Shown here piece after piece: positions 17,979 to 24,090 of a DNA stretch of 64,000 nucleotides. The notes under the pieces are model-generated. The model was not told the DNA's origin, searched no databases, and worked only from the letters and a program-made list of their open reading frames with translations. The translations under genes were made by a program, and so were the position numbers. The first letter of the stretch is position 1; every line of letters starts with the position of its first letter. This DNA is from Flavobacterium sp. IMCC34852 (lineage in GTDB: Bacteria; Bacteroidota; Bacteroidia; Flavobacteriales; Flavobacteriaceae), in NCBI RefSeq assembly GCF_030643905.1, contig NZ_CP121446.1:248001-312000 (forward strand), read 5' to 3'.

Positions 17979-18629
17979 ATGTTCAAATCCAAAAAAGATA
18001 CGGTATATGTCGTACTCGCCGGCATCTTCATTACCAATGCCATAGTAGCTGAACTCATAGGCGGAAAACTCATTGATGTAGGCTCTGCCGTAATGAGTAT
18101 CGGTATTTTACCATGGCCAATTGTATTTGTCACGACCGATTTAATCAACGAATACTTTGGCGAAAAAGGCGTACGAAGACTTTCCTTCATCACCGCCGGA
18201 TTAATCGCTTACACCTTTTTTATCTTGTATTTTGCCATGCAAATTCCGTCTACCGGAATCAGCTCGGTTTCTTCAGAACAATTCAATGCCGTGTTTGGGC
18301 AAAGCCAATTGATTATCGTCGGAAGCATTATTGCCTTCTTAGCTTCTCAATTGATAGATGTTACCCTCTTTCATTTTGTCAAAAGAAGAACCGGCAATAA
18401 AATGATTTGGCTCCGAAGCACAGGATCAACCGTAATTTCACAGTTTTTTGACAGTTTTATCGTTTTAGGGATTGCCTTTTGGTTGCCTGGTATCATGGAC
18501 ACTAAAACCTATATCATCTCCGGATTAACCGGTTATACCGTTAAATTAATTATTGCCGTCGGCATGACACCGTTTATTTATTTAGGACATTATTTCATTC
18601 AAAAATACATTGCCAAAGATGGACAATAA
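17979..18629 (+). CDS. yhhQ: YhhQ/VUT family transporter (queuosine precursor transporter family)
   Basis: This 216-residue protein with about six membrane spans has the VUT (DUF165) pattern: VVLAGIFITNAIVAELIGGK, the conserved LPWPIVFVTTDLINEYFGEK, FLASQLIDVTLFHFVKRRTG and WLRSTGSTVISQFFDSFIVL. Family members import queuosine precursors such as preQ0 or queuine. The start is 2 nt after the TraB/GumN stop, and it overlaps the tag gene, so it sits in a three-gene run. No queuosine biosynthesis gene is in the window. Confidence 0.86.
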   Translation: MFKSKKDTVYVVLAGIFITNAIVAELIGGKLIDVGSAVMSIGILPWPIVFVTTDLINEYFGEKGVRRLSFITAGLIAYTFFILYFAMQIPSTGISSVSSEQFNAVFGQSQLIIVGSIIAFLASQLIDVTLFHFVKRRTGNKMIWLRSTGSTVISQFFDSFIVLGIAFWLPGIMDTKTYIISGLTGYTVKLIIAVGMTPFIYLGHYFIQKYIAKDGQ

Positions 18630-19179
18630 AATCCGCTGCGCTTGGTGCGAAAAAGACGATTTATACCGCGATTACCATGACAACGAATGGGGAAATCCGG
18701 TTTATGATGATGATAAACTATTCGAATTTTTAGTCTTGGAAACTTTCCAAGCCGGGCTAAGTTGGTACACGATTCTAAAAAAAAGGGACAACTTCCGAAA
18801 AGCATTTGACCAATTCGATTACAAAAAAATAGCCCAATACAACGAAGATAAAGTCGCCGAACTAATGCAAGACGCCGGCATCATCCGCAACGGATTAAAA
18901 ATCAAAGGCACAATTGCCAATGCCATCGCATTTATGGAAGTACAGAAAGAATTCGGTTCATTCTCCAAATACATTTGGAATTTCACCGGCGGAAAACCCA
19001 TTGAAAACAACATCAAGAAAATGAGTGATATCAAAGCCACCACGCCACTTTCAGATGAAATCAGCAAGGACTTGAAAAAGCGCGGGTTTAAGTTTGTAGG
19101 CTCAACGGTAGTTTACGCGCACATGCAAGCCACCGGAATGGTCAATGATCATGTGGAAGATTGTTGGAAAAGGAAATAG
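18619..19179 (+). CDS. tag: DNA-3-methyladenine glycosylase I
   Basis: This base-excision repair glycosylase removes 3-methyladenine from alkylated DNA. It is recognised by CAWCEKDDLYRDYHDNEWGN at the N-terminus, FEFLVLETFQAGLSWYTILK with the catalytic-pocket residues, and the C-terminal VGSTVVYAHMQATGMVNDHV. The zinc ligands are expected from the N-terminal Cys and the C-terminal His/Cys (HVEDCWK). I use the ATG at 18619 (MDNKIRC, 186 residues), which overlaps yhhQ by 11 nt. A TTG at 18610 would add only three residues and is less likely. Confidence 0.93.
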   Translation: MDNKIRCAWCEKDDLYRDYHDNEWGNPVYDDDKLFEFLVLETFQAGLSWYTILKKRDNFRKAFDQFDYKKIAQYNEDKVAELMQDAGIIRNGLKIKGTIANAIAFMEVQKEFGSFSKYIWNFTGGKPIENNIKKMSDIKATTPLSDEISKDLKKRGFKFVGSTVVYAHMQATGMVNDHVEDCWKRK

Positions 19180-19182
19180 TGG

Positions 19183-19824
19183 TCAGTTGGCAGACTTCAA
19201 AACTCTAATAAAAGTCTCCCGCGATATCTCAAACGCACCCAATTGCTCTAAATAATCATTATGTAACTGACAATCTAAGAGTTTGTAATTATTCTCTTTT
19301 AAGTATTGTACCAAAGTCACAAAGGCAATCTTACTCGCATTTGACACTTTAGAAAACATACTTTCGCCACAGAAAATGTGTCCTAAATCAACGCCATACA
19401 AACCACCAACCAATTCACCGTTTTGCCACACTTCTACCGATTGGACAAAACCCATTTCATGTAATTTAGTATAAGATTCTATGATGTCATCCGTAATCCA
19501 AGTGCCGTCTTGCCCTTTGCGTTCTACTTGTTGACAATTACGGATAACCGCTTCAAAGTTTTGGTTAAAAGTGACTTCAAACTGCTTTCGGTTCAACAAA
19601 TTCCGAATGCTTTTAGAAATTTTATACAACTGCGGCACAACCACCATGCGTTCCGGTGGCGACCACCAAAGTATGGGTTCATCGGCATTGAACCATGGAA
19701 ATATACCATTGCGATACGCCAAAAGCAAACGCTCCGTAGACAAATCGCCTCCAATCGCCAAAATGCCTTCATAAGAGGCTTCTTCGACCGGCGGAAAGTA
19801 TAGATCTTTGGTTAAAAAATGCAT
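19183..19824 (-). CDS. aat: Leucyl/phenylalanyl-tRNA-protein transferase
   Basis: This 213-residue N-end-rule enzyme transfers Leu or Phe from charged tRNA to proteins with N-terminal Arg or Lys, marking them for ClpAP. Family motifs are FPPVEEASYEGILAIGGDLS, YRNGIFPWFNADEPILWWSP followed by PERMVV, and VGGLYGVDLGHIFCGESMFS. The length is close to the E. coli protein. It converges with tag, with 3 nt between the stops. Confidence 0.95.
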   Translation of the reverse strand: MHFLTKDLYFPPVEEASYEGILAIGGDLSTERLLLAYRNGIFPWFNADEPILWWSPPERMVVVPQLYKISKSIRNLLNRKQFEVTFNQNFEAVIRNCQQVERKGQDGTWITDDIIESYTKLHEMGFVQSVEVWQNGELVGGLYGVDLGHIFCGESMFSKVSNASKIAFVTLVQYLKENNYKLLDCQLHNDYLEQLGAFEISRETFIRVLKSAN

Positions 19825-19873
19825 ATTTTTTAGAATATAGAGTATAGAAAAAAGAAAATAGCAATACTGTAAA

Positions 19874-19920
19874 AAAAGAAATCATCCCGGATATTAAACT
19901 AAGTTTCTATCAGGATGATC
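19874..19920 (-). terminator. Terminator after the DUF3127 gene
   Basis: On the minus strand ATCATCC (19913-19919) pairs with GGATGAT (19881-19887). Inner pairs and a loop near GAAACTTAGTTT lie between them, and TTCTTTTTTT follows. It lies 27 nt past the DUF3127 stop. Confidence 0.7.
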
Positions 19921-19946
19921 TATATTCTATGTTCTTTATTCTATTT

Positions 19947-20324
19947 CTAGAATGGTAAATCGTCGTGCTCTTCTTCGTTAAAGTTAGTGGCCGGAGCAAA
20001 AGCTTCTGCCGGTGGCATTGGTGCCATTCCCGGTGCAGCCGGAGCTTCTGCTTGTATTTTTTCAATTCTCCAACCTTGAATATCGTTGAAATATTTGGTT
20101 TCTCCTTGCGGATTTACCCATTCTCTTCCTCTTAAGTTGATCGAAACTTTTACCGCTTCCCCTACATTATAGTTGTTCAATAAATCACATTTATCTTGCA
20201 CAAAATTAATGCTGATAAACTGAGGATATTGCTCTTCTGTAGCCACAACTAATTCTCTTTTTCTAAAACTGGCACTTACTTGTTGCTCAGGATTAATCAC
20301 TTTAATTTTTCCGGTAACTTCCAT
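19947..20324 (-). CDS. DUF3127 protein with SSB-like acidic C-terminal tip
   Basis: This is a 125-residue protein of the DUF3127 family. The body (MEVTGKIKVINPEQQVSASF, then GEAVKVSINLRGREW, then YFNDIQGWRIEKI) has the strand pattern of an OB fold. It lines up with the second half of the true SSB in this window (GDKIYIEGRIKSRQW, YTTEIQVTEFTFL). After a Pro/Ala/Met-rich linker it ends EEEHDDLPF, the same kind of acidic tip with terminal Phe that SSB uses to recruit repair enzymes. An SSB-paralogue role is inference. The start is the ATG at 20324, 2 nt after the flavin reductase stop; an upstream start would overlap that gene by 28 nt. Confidence 0.8.
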   Translation of the reverse strand: MEVTGKIKVINPEQQVSASFRKRELVVATEEQYPQFISINFVQDKCDLLNNYNVGEAVKVSINLRGREWVNPQGETKYFNDIQGWRIEKIQAEAPAAPGMAPMPPAEAFAPATNFNEEEHDDLPF

Positions 20325-20326
20325 AA

Positions 20327-21202
20327 TTATTGTTTTGCTAAAAGTACTTTCCAAGCTGATAGTACTTCATTATTATTCAAATATTCTTTTGCTTTTTGGT
20401 GAATTTTTTGCTCGTCATCCGAACTCAAAACACCCTTTACGGCAAAATTCTGTTGTACAAATATAGTAATTTCTTCTTCGGTTGGCAAGGCTTCTACATT
20501 TCCTAATTTACCCAAATCATTCCCGTTAAAAACAGGACTTTTTTTGATAAAATCCGGTATCGCGTCCACGCCTATTCCCAATGTTACCAAGGGTTTCTCG
20601 ACTTCAAACAAACCAACATTTGACCGCGAATACCAATTGCCTCCCAAACGCGAAACCAAGTCGATTTTACTCTGATCAATCATATTCTTATCATCCAAAA
20701 TATTTTCATTGATGTGAATTTTCACCACTTCACAAATAATCAAATTCCCTGCACCGCCTTGATTGCCTAATGCAATAATTTCATTGACTTTACATTCCAT
20801 TTGCACCGGACTTTCCGCCACGCGATAAGGTTTCACCATATCAGAAGGCAACATCGTTAAACCCGACTTAATAAATTCGTTTACGCCATCAGGATATTCC
20901 GTACTCGAAAGTGACATTTGTTGCACTATATCATAATTTACCACATTAATCACCACTTGTTTCGTGGCTTCACAATTCTCTAAAGTGTGCTTGGTCGTAT
21001 TGTTTCTTACCCGTCGTGCCGGTGAAAAAACCAAGATTGGCGGATTCGAACTAAACACATTAAAAAAACTGAAAGGCGACAAATTAGGTTTCCCGTTAGC
21101 GTCTATCGTACTGGCAAAAGCAATCGGCCTTGGCGCTACCGCACTTTGCAAATAACCTTGTAATTGCGCCGGCGAAAGCGTATGTGGTTCAAAACTGAGC
21201 AT
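20327..21202 (-). CDS. Flavin reductase family (flavoredoxin-like) protein
   Basis: This is a 291-residue FMN-binding split-barrel protein. The N-terminal domain reads AVAPRPIAFASTIDANGKPN, then LSPFSFFNVFSSNPPILVFS, then NTTKHTLENCEATKQVVINV, as in the DIM6/NTAB flavoredoxin family. A C-terminal segment of about 100 residues carries HQKAKEYLNNNEVLSAW. Members reduce or bind flavins for monooxygenases or other acceptors; the partner here is unknown. The ATG at 21202 (MLSFEPHTLS) is preferred over a TTG at 21220. It is co-directional with the DUF3127 gene, 2 nt away. Confidence 0.84.
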   Translation of the reverse strand: MLSFEPHTLSPAQLQGYLQSAVAPRPIAFASTIDANGKPNLSPFSFFNVFSSNPPILVFSPARRVRNNTTKHTLENCEATKQVVINVVNYDIVQQMSLSSTEYPDGVNEFIKSGLTMLPSDMVKPYRVAESPVQMECKVNEIIALGNQGGAGNLIICEVVKIHINENILDDKNMIDQSKIDLVSRLGGNWYSRSNVGLFEVEKPLVTLGIGVDAIPDFIKKSPVFNGNDLGKLGNVEALPTEEEITIFVQQNFAVKGVLSSDDEQKIHQKAKEYLNNNEVLSAWKVLLAKQ

Positions 21203-21242
21203 AATTGTTATTTTTTTCAAAAATACAATTTTAATTGATTTC

Positions 21243-21321
21243 AGGAGCGAGTGGTTCGGGCATTCTTGTTGTCCATGTTCCTGCTATTCGCTATTACACG
21301 GTAACCGCTACTATCAGGGCT
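21243..21321 (-). repeat. Intergenic palindromic repeat, copy 2
   Basis: On the minus strand it reads AGCCCTGATAGTAGCGGTTA, then CCGTGTAATAGCGAATAGCA, then GGAAC..., closing with CCCGAACCACTCGCTCCT. It lies in the divergent spacer between the flavin reductase and histidine kinase genes, 58 nt before the kinase start codon, so it is probably inside that leader or its promoter. Confidence 0.72.
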
Positions 21322-21379
21322 AAACCAAAATCGTCTTGCCCTTTTGGCGCTTTTGTCTATATTTATAAAAAATTTGAGC

Positions 21380-22522
21380 ATGCAGTTTTCCGAAAAAAGA
21401 AACATCACCCGTTGGATTATCATTATGGCTTCCTTTGTCATCGTGGCATTGATTCTTTGGAACACCTATTCTTTTTTCCAAATTTTTAAAAACGAAGAGC
21501 GCTTAAAGATGGAACTGTGGGCCAAATCCCAAGAAACTTTAATCAACGCCAATCAATATACCGACGTAGACTTACCACTACAAATCATTCAAACAGCGAG
21601 CATTCCCATTATCGTTACCGAAAAGGATTCCATCATCAACACCAAAAATATTGATGAGGATGTGCTTAAAGACAAAACCAAACTCCAGCGTTTTTTACAA
21701 AAACTGAAAAATCAAAACGACCCTATTGTCCTGCAAATCTCCGAAGGCCGAACCCATAGTTTATATTATGGCGACTCTTCTTTGTTAAATAAACTAAAAT
21801 ACTATCCGGTAGCTTTACTGCTGATTATTTTTCTCTTTGGCGGATTGGTGTACAACTTTTACCGCAGTACCAAAATGGCGACTCAAAACAAACTTTGGGC
21901 CGGAATGGCTAAAGAAACTGCGCACCAAATCGGCACCCCTTTATCGTCTCTAATTGGTTGGCTCGAAATTATGAAAGCCGATAATGTGGCCGAAACCACC
22001 ATAGTTGAAATTGAAAAAGACATCACCCGATTGCAAACCATTACGGATAGATTTTCAAAAATCGGCTCTGAACCCATACTCGAAAAACGAAATATTATTG
22101 AAGAAACCGAACAGTCTTTTGACTATTTAAAATCGAGATTCTCCAAGCAAGTCGAGTTCTCTTTTAAAGCACCTGAAAAACCCATCATGGTTCTACTAAA
22201 TCCGGCTTTACACAGTTGGACTGTAGAAAACTTAGTCAAAAACGCCATCGACGCTATGAAAGGACGAGGCAAACTATCAGTAGTCATTGAAAGTGATAGT
22301 ACGGAGGTAAAAATTCTGGTTGCTGACACCGGCAAAGGCATCCCGAAAAACCAATTCAAAAGGGTTTTTGAACCCGGGTTCACCACCAAAAAACGCGGTT
22401 GGGGATTAGGCTTGTCTTTAACCAAAAGAATCGTAGAAGAATACCACAAAGGAAAAATTAAAGTCGCGCACTCCGAAATAGACAAAGGCACCACGATGCA
22501 GATTACTTTTAAAAAGGCATAA
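21380..22522 (+). CDS. Membrane sensor histidine kinase (orphan)
   Basis: This is a 380-residue kinase. There are two membrane spans (WIIIMASFVIVALILW near residue 12 and YPVALLLIIFLFGGLVYNFY near 136) with a roughly 105-residue extracytoplasmic sensor between them. The H-box AKETAHQIGTPLSSLIGWLE carries the phospho-accepting His. The catalytic domain has N-box NLVKNAIDAM, G1 DTGKGIP, F-box FEPGFTTK and G2 GWGLGLSLTKRIVEEY. No response regulator gene is adjacent. The ATG at 21380 is used; a TTG at 21344 would add 12 residues. Signal and partner are unknown. Confidence 0.92.
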   Translation: MQFSEKRNITRWIIIMASFVIVALILWNTYSFFQIFKNEERLKMELWAKSQETLINANQYTDVDLPLQIIQTASIPIIVTEKDSIINTKNIDEDVLKDKTKLQRFLQKLKNQNDPIVLQISEGRTHSLYYGDSSLLNKLKYYPVALLLIIFLFGGLVYNFYRSTKMATQNKLWAGMAKETAHQIGTPLSSLIGWLEIMKADNVAETTIVEIEKDITRLQTITDRFSKIGSEPILEKRNIIEETEQSFDYLKSRFSKQVEFSFKAPEKPIMVLLNPALHSWTVENLVKNAIDAMKGRGKLSVVIESDSTEVKILVADTGKGIPKNQFKRVFEPGFTTKKRGWGLGLSLTKRIVEEYHKGKIKVAHSEIDKGTTMQITFKKA

Positions 22523-22523
22523 A

Positions 22524-22548
22524 AAAATCCCGATGGCTCGGGATTTTA
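22524..22548. terminator. Bidirectional terminator between kinase and HIT genes
   Basis: AATCCCGA at 22526-22533 pairs with TCGGGATT at 22538-22545 around a TGGC loop, with an A-run before and a T-run after. It serves the convergent kinase (plus) and HIT (minus) genes. Confidence 0.85.
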
Positions 22549-22552
22549 TTTT

Positions 22553-22942
22553 TTATAAATTCTTTTGAATGGCTTTGGCTAAATCTTCAAATTCTTCTTT
22601 GGTCAAACTCACTTTTCTTTGAAAACGCATATCATCCATATCGTGAAGCGGAATCAAATGCACGTGTACATGCGGCACTTCAAGTCCAACAACCGCAACG
22701 CCTATTCTTTTACACGGTACCGTTTTCTCTACGGCTTTGGCTACTTTTCGGGCAAATTGCATTAAGCCCAAATAATGCGCTTCTTCCATGTCGAAAATCT
22801 TATTGATTTCCTGCTTCGGTATACAAAGCGTATGACCTTTGGCATTAGGATTAACATCTAAAAAAGCCAAATATTGGTCGTCTTCGGCGATTTTGTAGGC
22901 CGGAATTTCTCCGTTGACTATTTTGGTGAATATAGAACTCAT
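22553..22942 (-). CDS. HIT family nucleotide-binding protein
   Basis: This is a 129-residue histidine-triad protein. It starts SSIFTKIVNGEIPAYKIAED and has ILDVNP-type sequence (AFLDVNPNAKGHTLCIPKQE). It ends with the catalytic triad VPHVHVHLIPL, in which the middle His attacks the alpha-phosphate of the substrate. HIT proteins hydrolyse nucleoside phosphoramidates or AMP-linked adducts. It follows greA on the same strand, 56 nt downstream, a common greA-hit arrangement. Confidence 0.94.
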   Translation of the reverse strand: MSSIFTKIVNGEIPAYKIAEDDQYLAFLDVNPNAKGHTLCIPKQEINKIFDMEEAHYLGLMQFARKVAKAVEKTVPCKRIGVAVVGLEVPHVHVHLIPLHDMDDMRFQRKVSLTKEEFEDLAKAIQKNL

Positions 22943-22998
22943 TCTATCGTTTTAAAAAATAACTGAACATTAGAAACTAAACACTGAATACTAATCAA

Positions 22999-23475
22999 TT
23001 AGTCTCTTGAGATTTCTAAGATTTCAAAATTTAATTTTCCGTTTGGCACACTGATTTCAGCAATTTCGCCTACTTTTTTACCCAATAAACCCTTCCCGAT
23101 TGGTGAACTTACCGAAATTTTACCGCTCTTTAAATCGGCTTCACTTTCGGCTACTAAAGTGTATTTCATCTCCATGCCATTCGCTTGATTTTTGATTTTC
23201 ACATTGGATAAAACCAATGCTTTGGAAACGTCCAATTGTGATTCGTCAATCAATCTGGCATTAGCATATACTTCTTCTAACTTGGCGATTCTCATCTCCA
23301 ACATGCCTTGTGCTTCTTTGGCGGCGTCGTATTCTGCATTCTCAGACAAGTCACCTTTATCTCTGGCTTCTGCAATGGCTTGTGAAGCTTTTGGTCTTTC
23401 TATACTTTTAAGTTGTTCTAATTCGTCTTTCAATTTCTTTAGTCCTTCAGCGGTGTAATAAGATACTGTACTCAT
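22999..23475 (-). CDS. greA: Transcription elongation factor GreA
   Basis: This 158-residue factor rescues backtracked RNA polymerase by stimulating transcript cleavage. The N-terminal coiled coil (YYTAEGLKKLKDELEQLKSI, then ARDKGDLSENAEYDAAKEAQ) includes the acidic DLSENAEYD tip that reaches the active centre. The C-terminal FKBP-like domain has VSSPIGKGLLGKKVGEIAEI. The leader of about 50 nt starts with a hairpin and a U-tract directly below a consensus promoter, suggesting attenuation. Confidence 0.97.
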   Translation of the reverse strand: MSTVSYYTAEGLKKLKDELEQLKSIERPKASQAIAEARDKGDLSENAEYDAAKEAQGMLEMRIAKLEEVYANARLIDESQLDVSKALVLSNVKIKNQANGMEMKYTLVAESEADLKSGKISVSSPIGKGLLGKKVGEIAEISVPNGKLNFEILEISRD

Positions 23476-23497
23476 AATTTCATCATTTATATAAATA

Positions 23498-23525
23498 GAA
23501 AAAATCCCATCGGAACGGGATTTCT
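23498..23525 (-). promoter_or_regulatory. Attenuator-like hairpin at the 5' end of the greA mRNA
   Basis: On the minus strand AAATCCC (23523-23517) pairs with GGGATTT (23508-23502) around an 8-nt loop and runs into TTTTTT at 23504-23499. It lies between the greA promoter and start codon, where no upstream gene ends, so it can only act in the greA leader (minus) or on antisense transcripts. Confidence 0.6.
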
Positions 23526-23530
23526 TTTTG

Positions 23531-23558
23531 CAAAGATATTATTTTAAACTTATTTCAA
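23531..23558 (-). promoter_or_regulatory. Promoter of greA
   Basis: On the minus strand TTG (23558-23556) is followed after 17 nt by TATCTTTG (23538-23531), a perfect TAnnTTTG. The predicted transcript start is near 23526, at the foot of the leader hairpin. Confidence 0.68.
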
Positions 23559-23598
23559 ATTTATTACGTTGTTTAACGTATGTCAAAGTTAATTAAAT

Positions 23599-23606
23599 TA
23601 AATTTG
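23599..23606 (+). promoter_or_regulatory. -7 promoter element of the small lipoprotein gene
   Basis: TAAATTTG matches TAnnTTTG and lies 28 nt before the ATG. No TTG is found at the preferred -33 distance; the nearest is 27 nt upstream. Confidence 0.4.
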
Positions 23607-23634
23607 TTTCGCTATAGTAATTCAATAAATTTAT

Positions 23635-24054
23635 ATGAAAAAGATAATCGCCCTATGGTTATTGCTGTCTTTTGTTTACGGCTGTGATAGCGGAACCATC
23701 AATAACCGCAATCCCAACATTCCGAATTATACGGTTTATTTACAAATCAACATGAGTTTGCCGGGGTACAGTAATTTACAATTTCCCAGTAATCACGTAG
23801 TTGATTATTCTCAAGGCGCCAGAGGCATCGTAGTATTCAATAACGGTAGTGGTTTTGTAGCTTTTGATTTGGCTTGTCCAAACCAAGCTTTTGCTTCTTG
23901 TACCACGCCAATGTCCATCAGCGGCATTGAAGCTACCTGTGATTGTGATGATACGGTTTACAACTTATTCTCGGGTCAAAGTCCGGGCCAACAATACCCT
24001 ATGAAACAATACCGAGTTGATATTAGTGGCAGCACTTTAATCATAACCAACTAA
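23635..24054 (+). CDS. Small lipoprotein with degenerate Rieske-like motif
   Basis: This is a 139-residue predicted lipoprotein, with signal peptide MKKIIALWLLLSFVYGC and lipidation at C17. The C-terminal half resembles a Rieske fold in outline: C81-P-N83 (FDLACPNQ) and C102-D-C-D105 (EATCDCDDTVYN), followed by LFSGQSPGQQYPMKQYRV. A functional Rieske site needs CxH and CxxH; both histidines are replaced (N83, D105), so a 2Fe-2S cluster is unlikely. Extra cysteines C89 and C104 could form disulfides in the periplasm. The function is unknown. It is monocistronic, with its own promoter element and a strong terminator. Confidence 0.72.
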   Translation: MKKIIALWLLLSFVYGCDSGTINNRNPNIPNYTVYLQINMSLPGYSNLQFPSNHVVDYSQGARGIVVFNNGSGFVAFDLACPNQAFASCTTPMSISGIEATCDCDDTVYNLFSGQSPGQQYPMKQYRVDISGSTLIITN

Positions 24055-24090
24055 AAAAAGCCGAACAAAAATTGTTCGGCTTTTTATTTT
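24053..24090. terminator. Strong bidirectional terminator
   Basis: A perfect 14-bp stem, AAAAAGCCGAACAA (24055-24068) with TTGTTCGGCTTTTT (24072-24085), lies between the convergent lipoprotein and TonB receptor genes. It gives U-tracts on both strands. Confidence 0.92.

Noticed and set aside
18610..18618. A TTG start for tag three codons upstream.
   Set aside because: The ATG at 18619 gives the family-typical start just before the CAWC motif, with a smaller overlap.
23635..24054. Functional Rieske 2Fe-2S protein.
   Set aside because: Both cluster histidines are replaced (N83 and D105), so the site cannot form as in known Rieske proteins.
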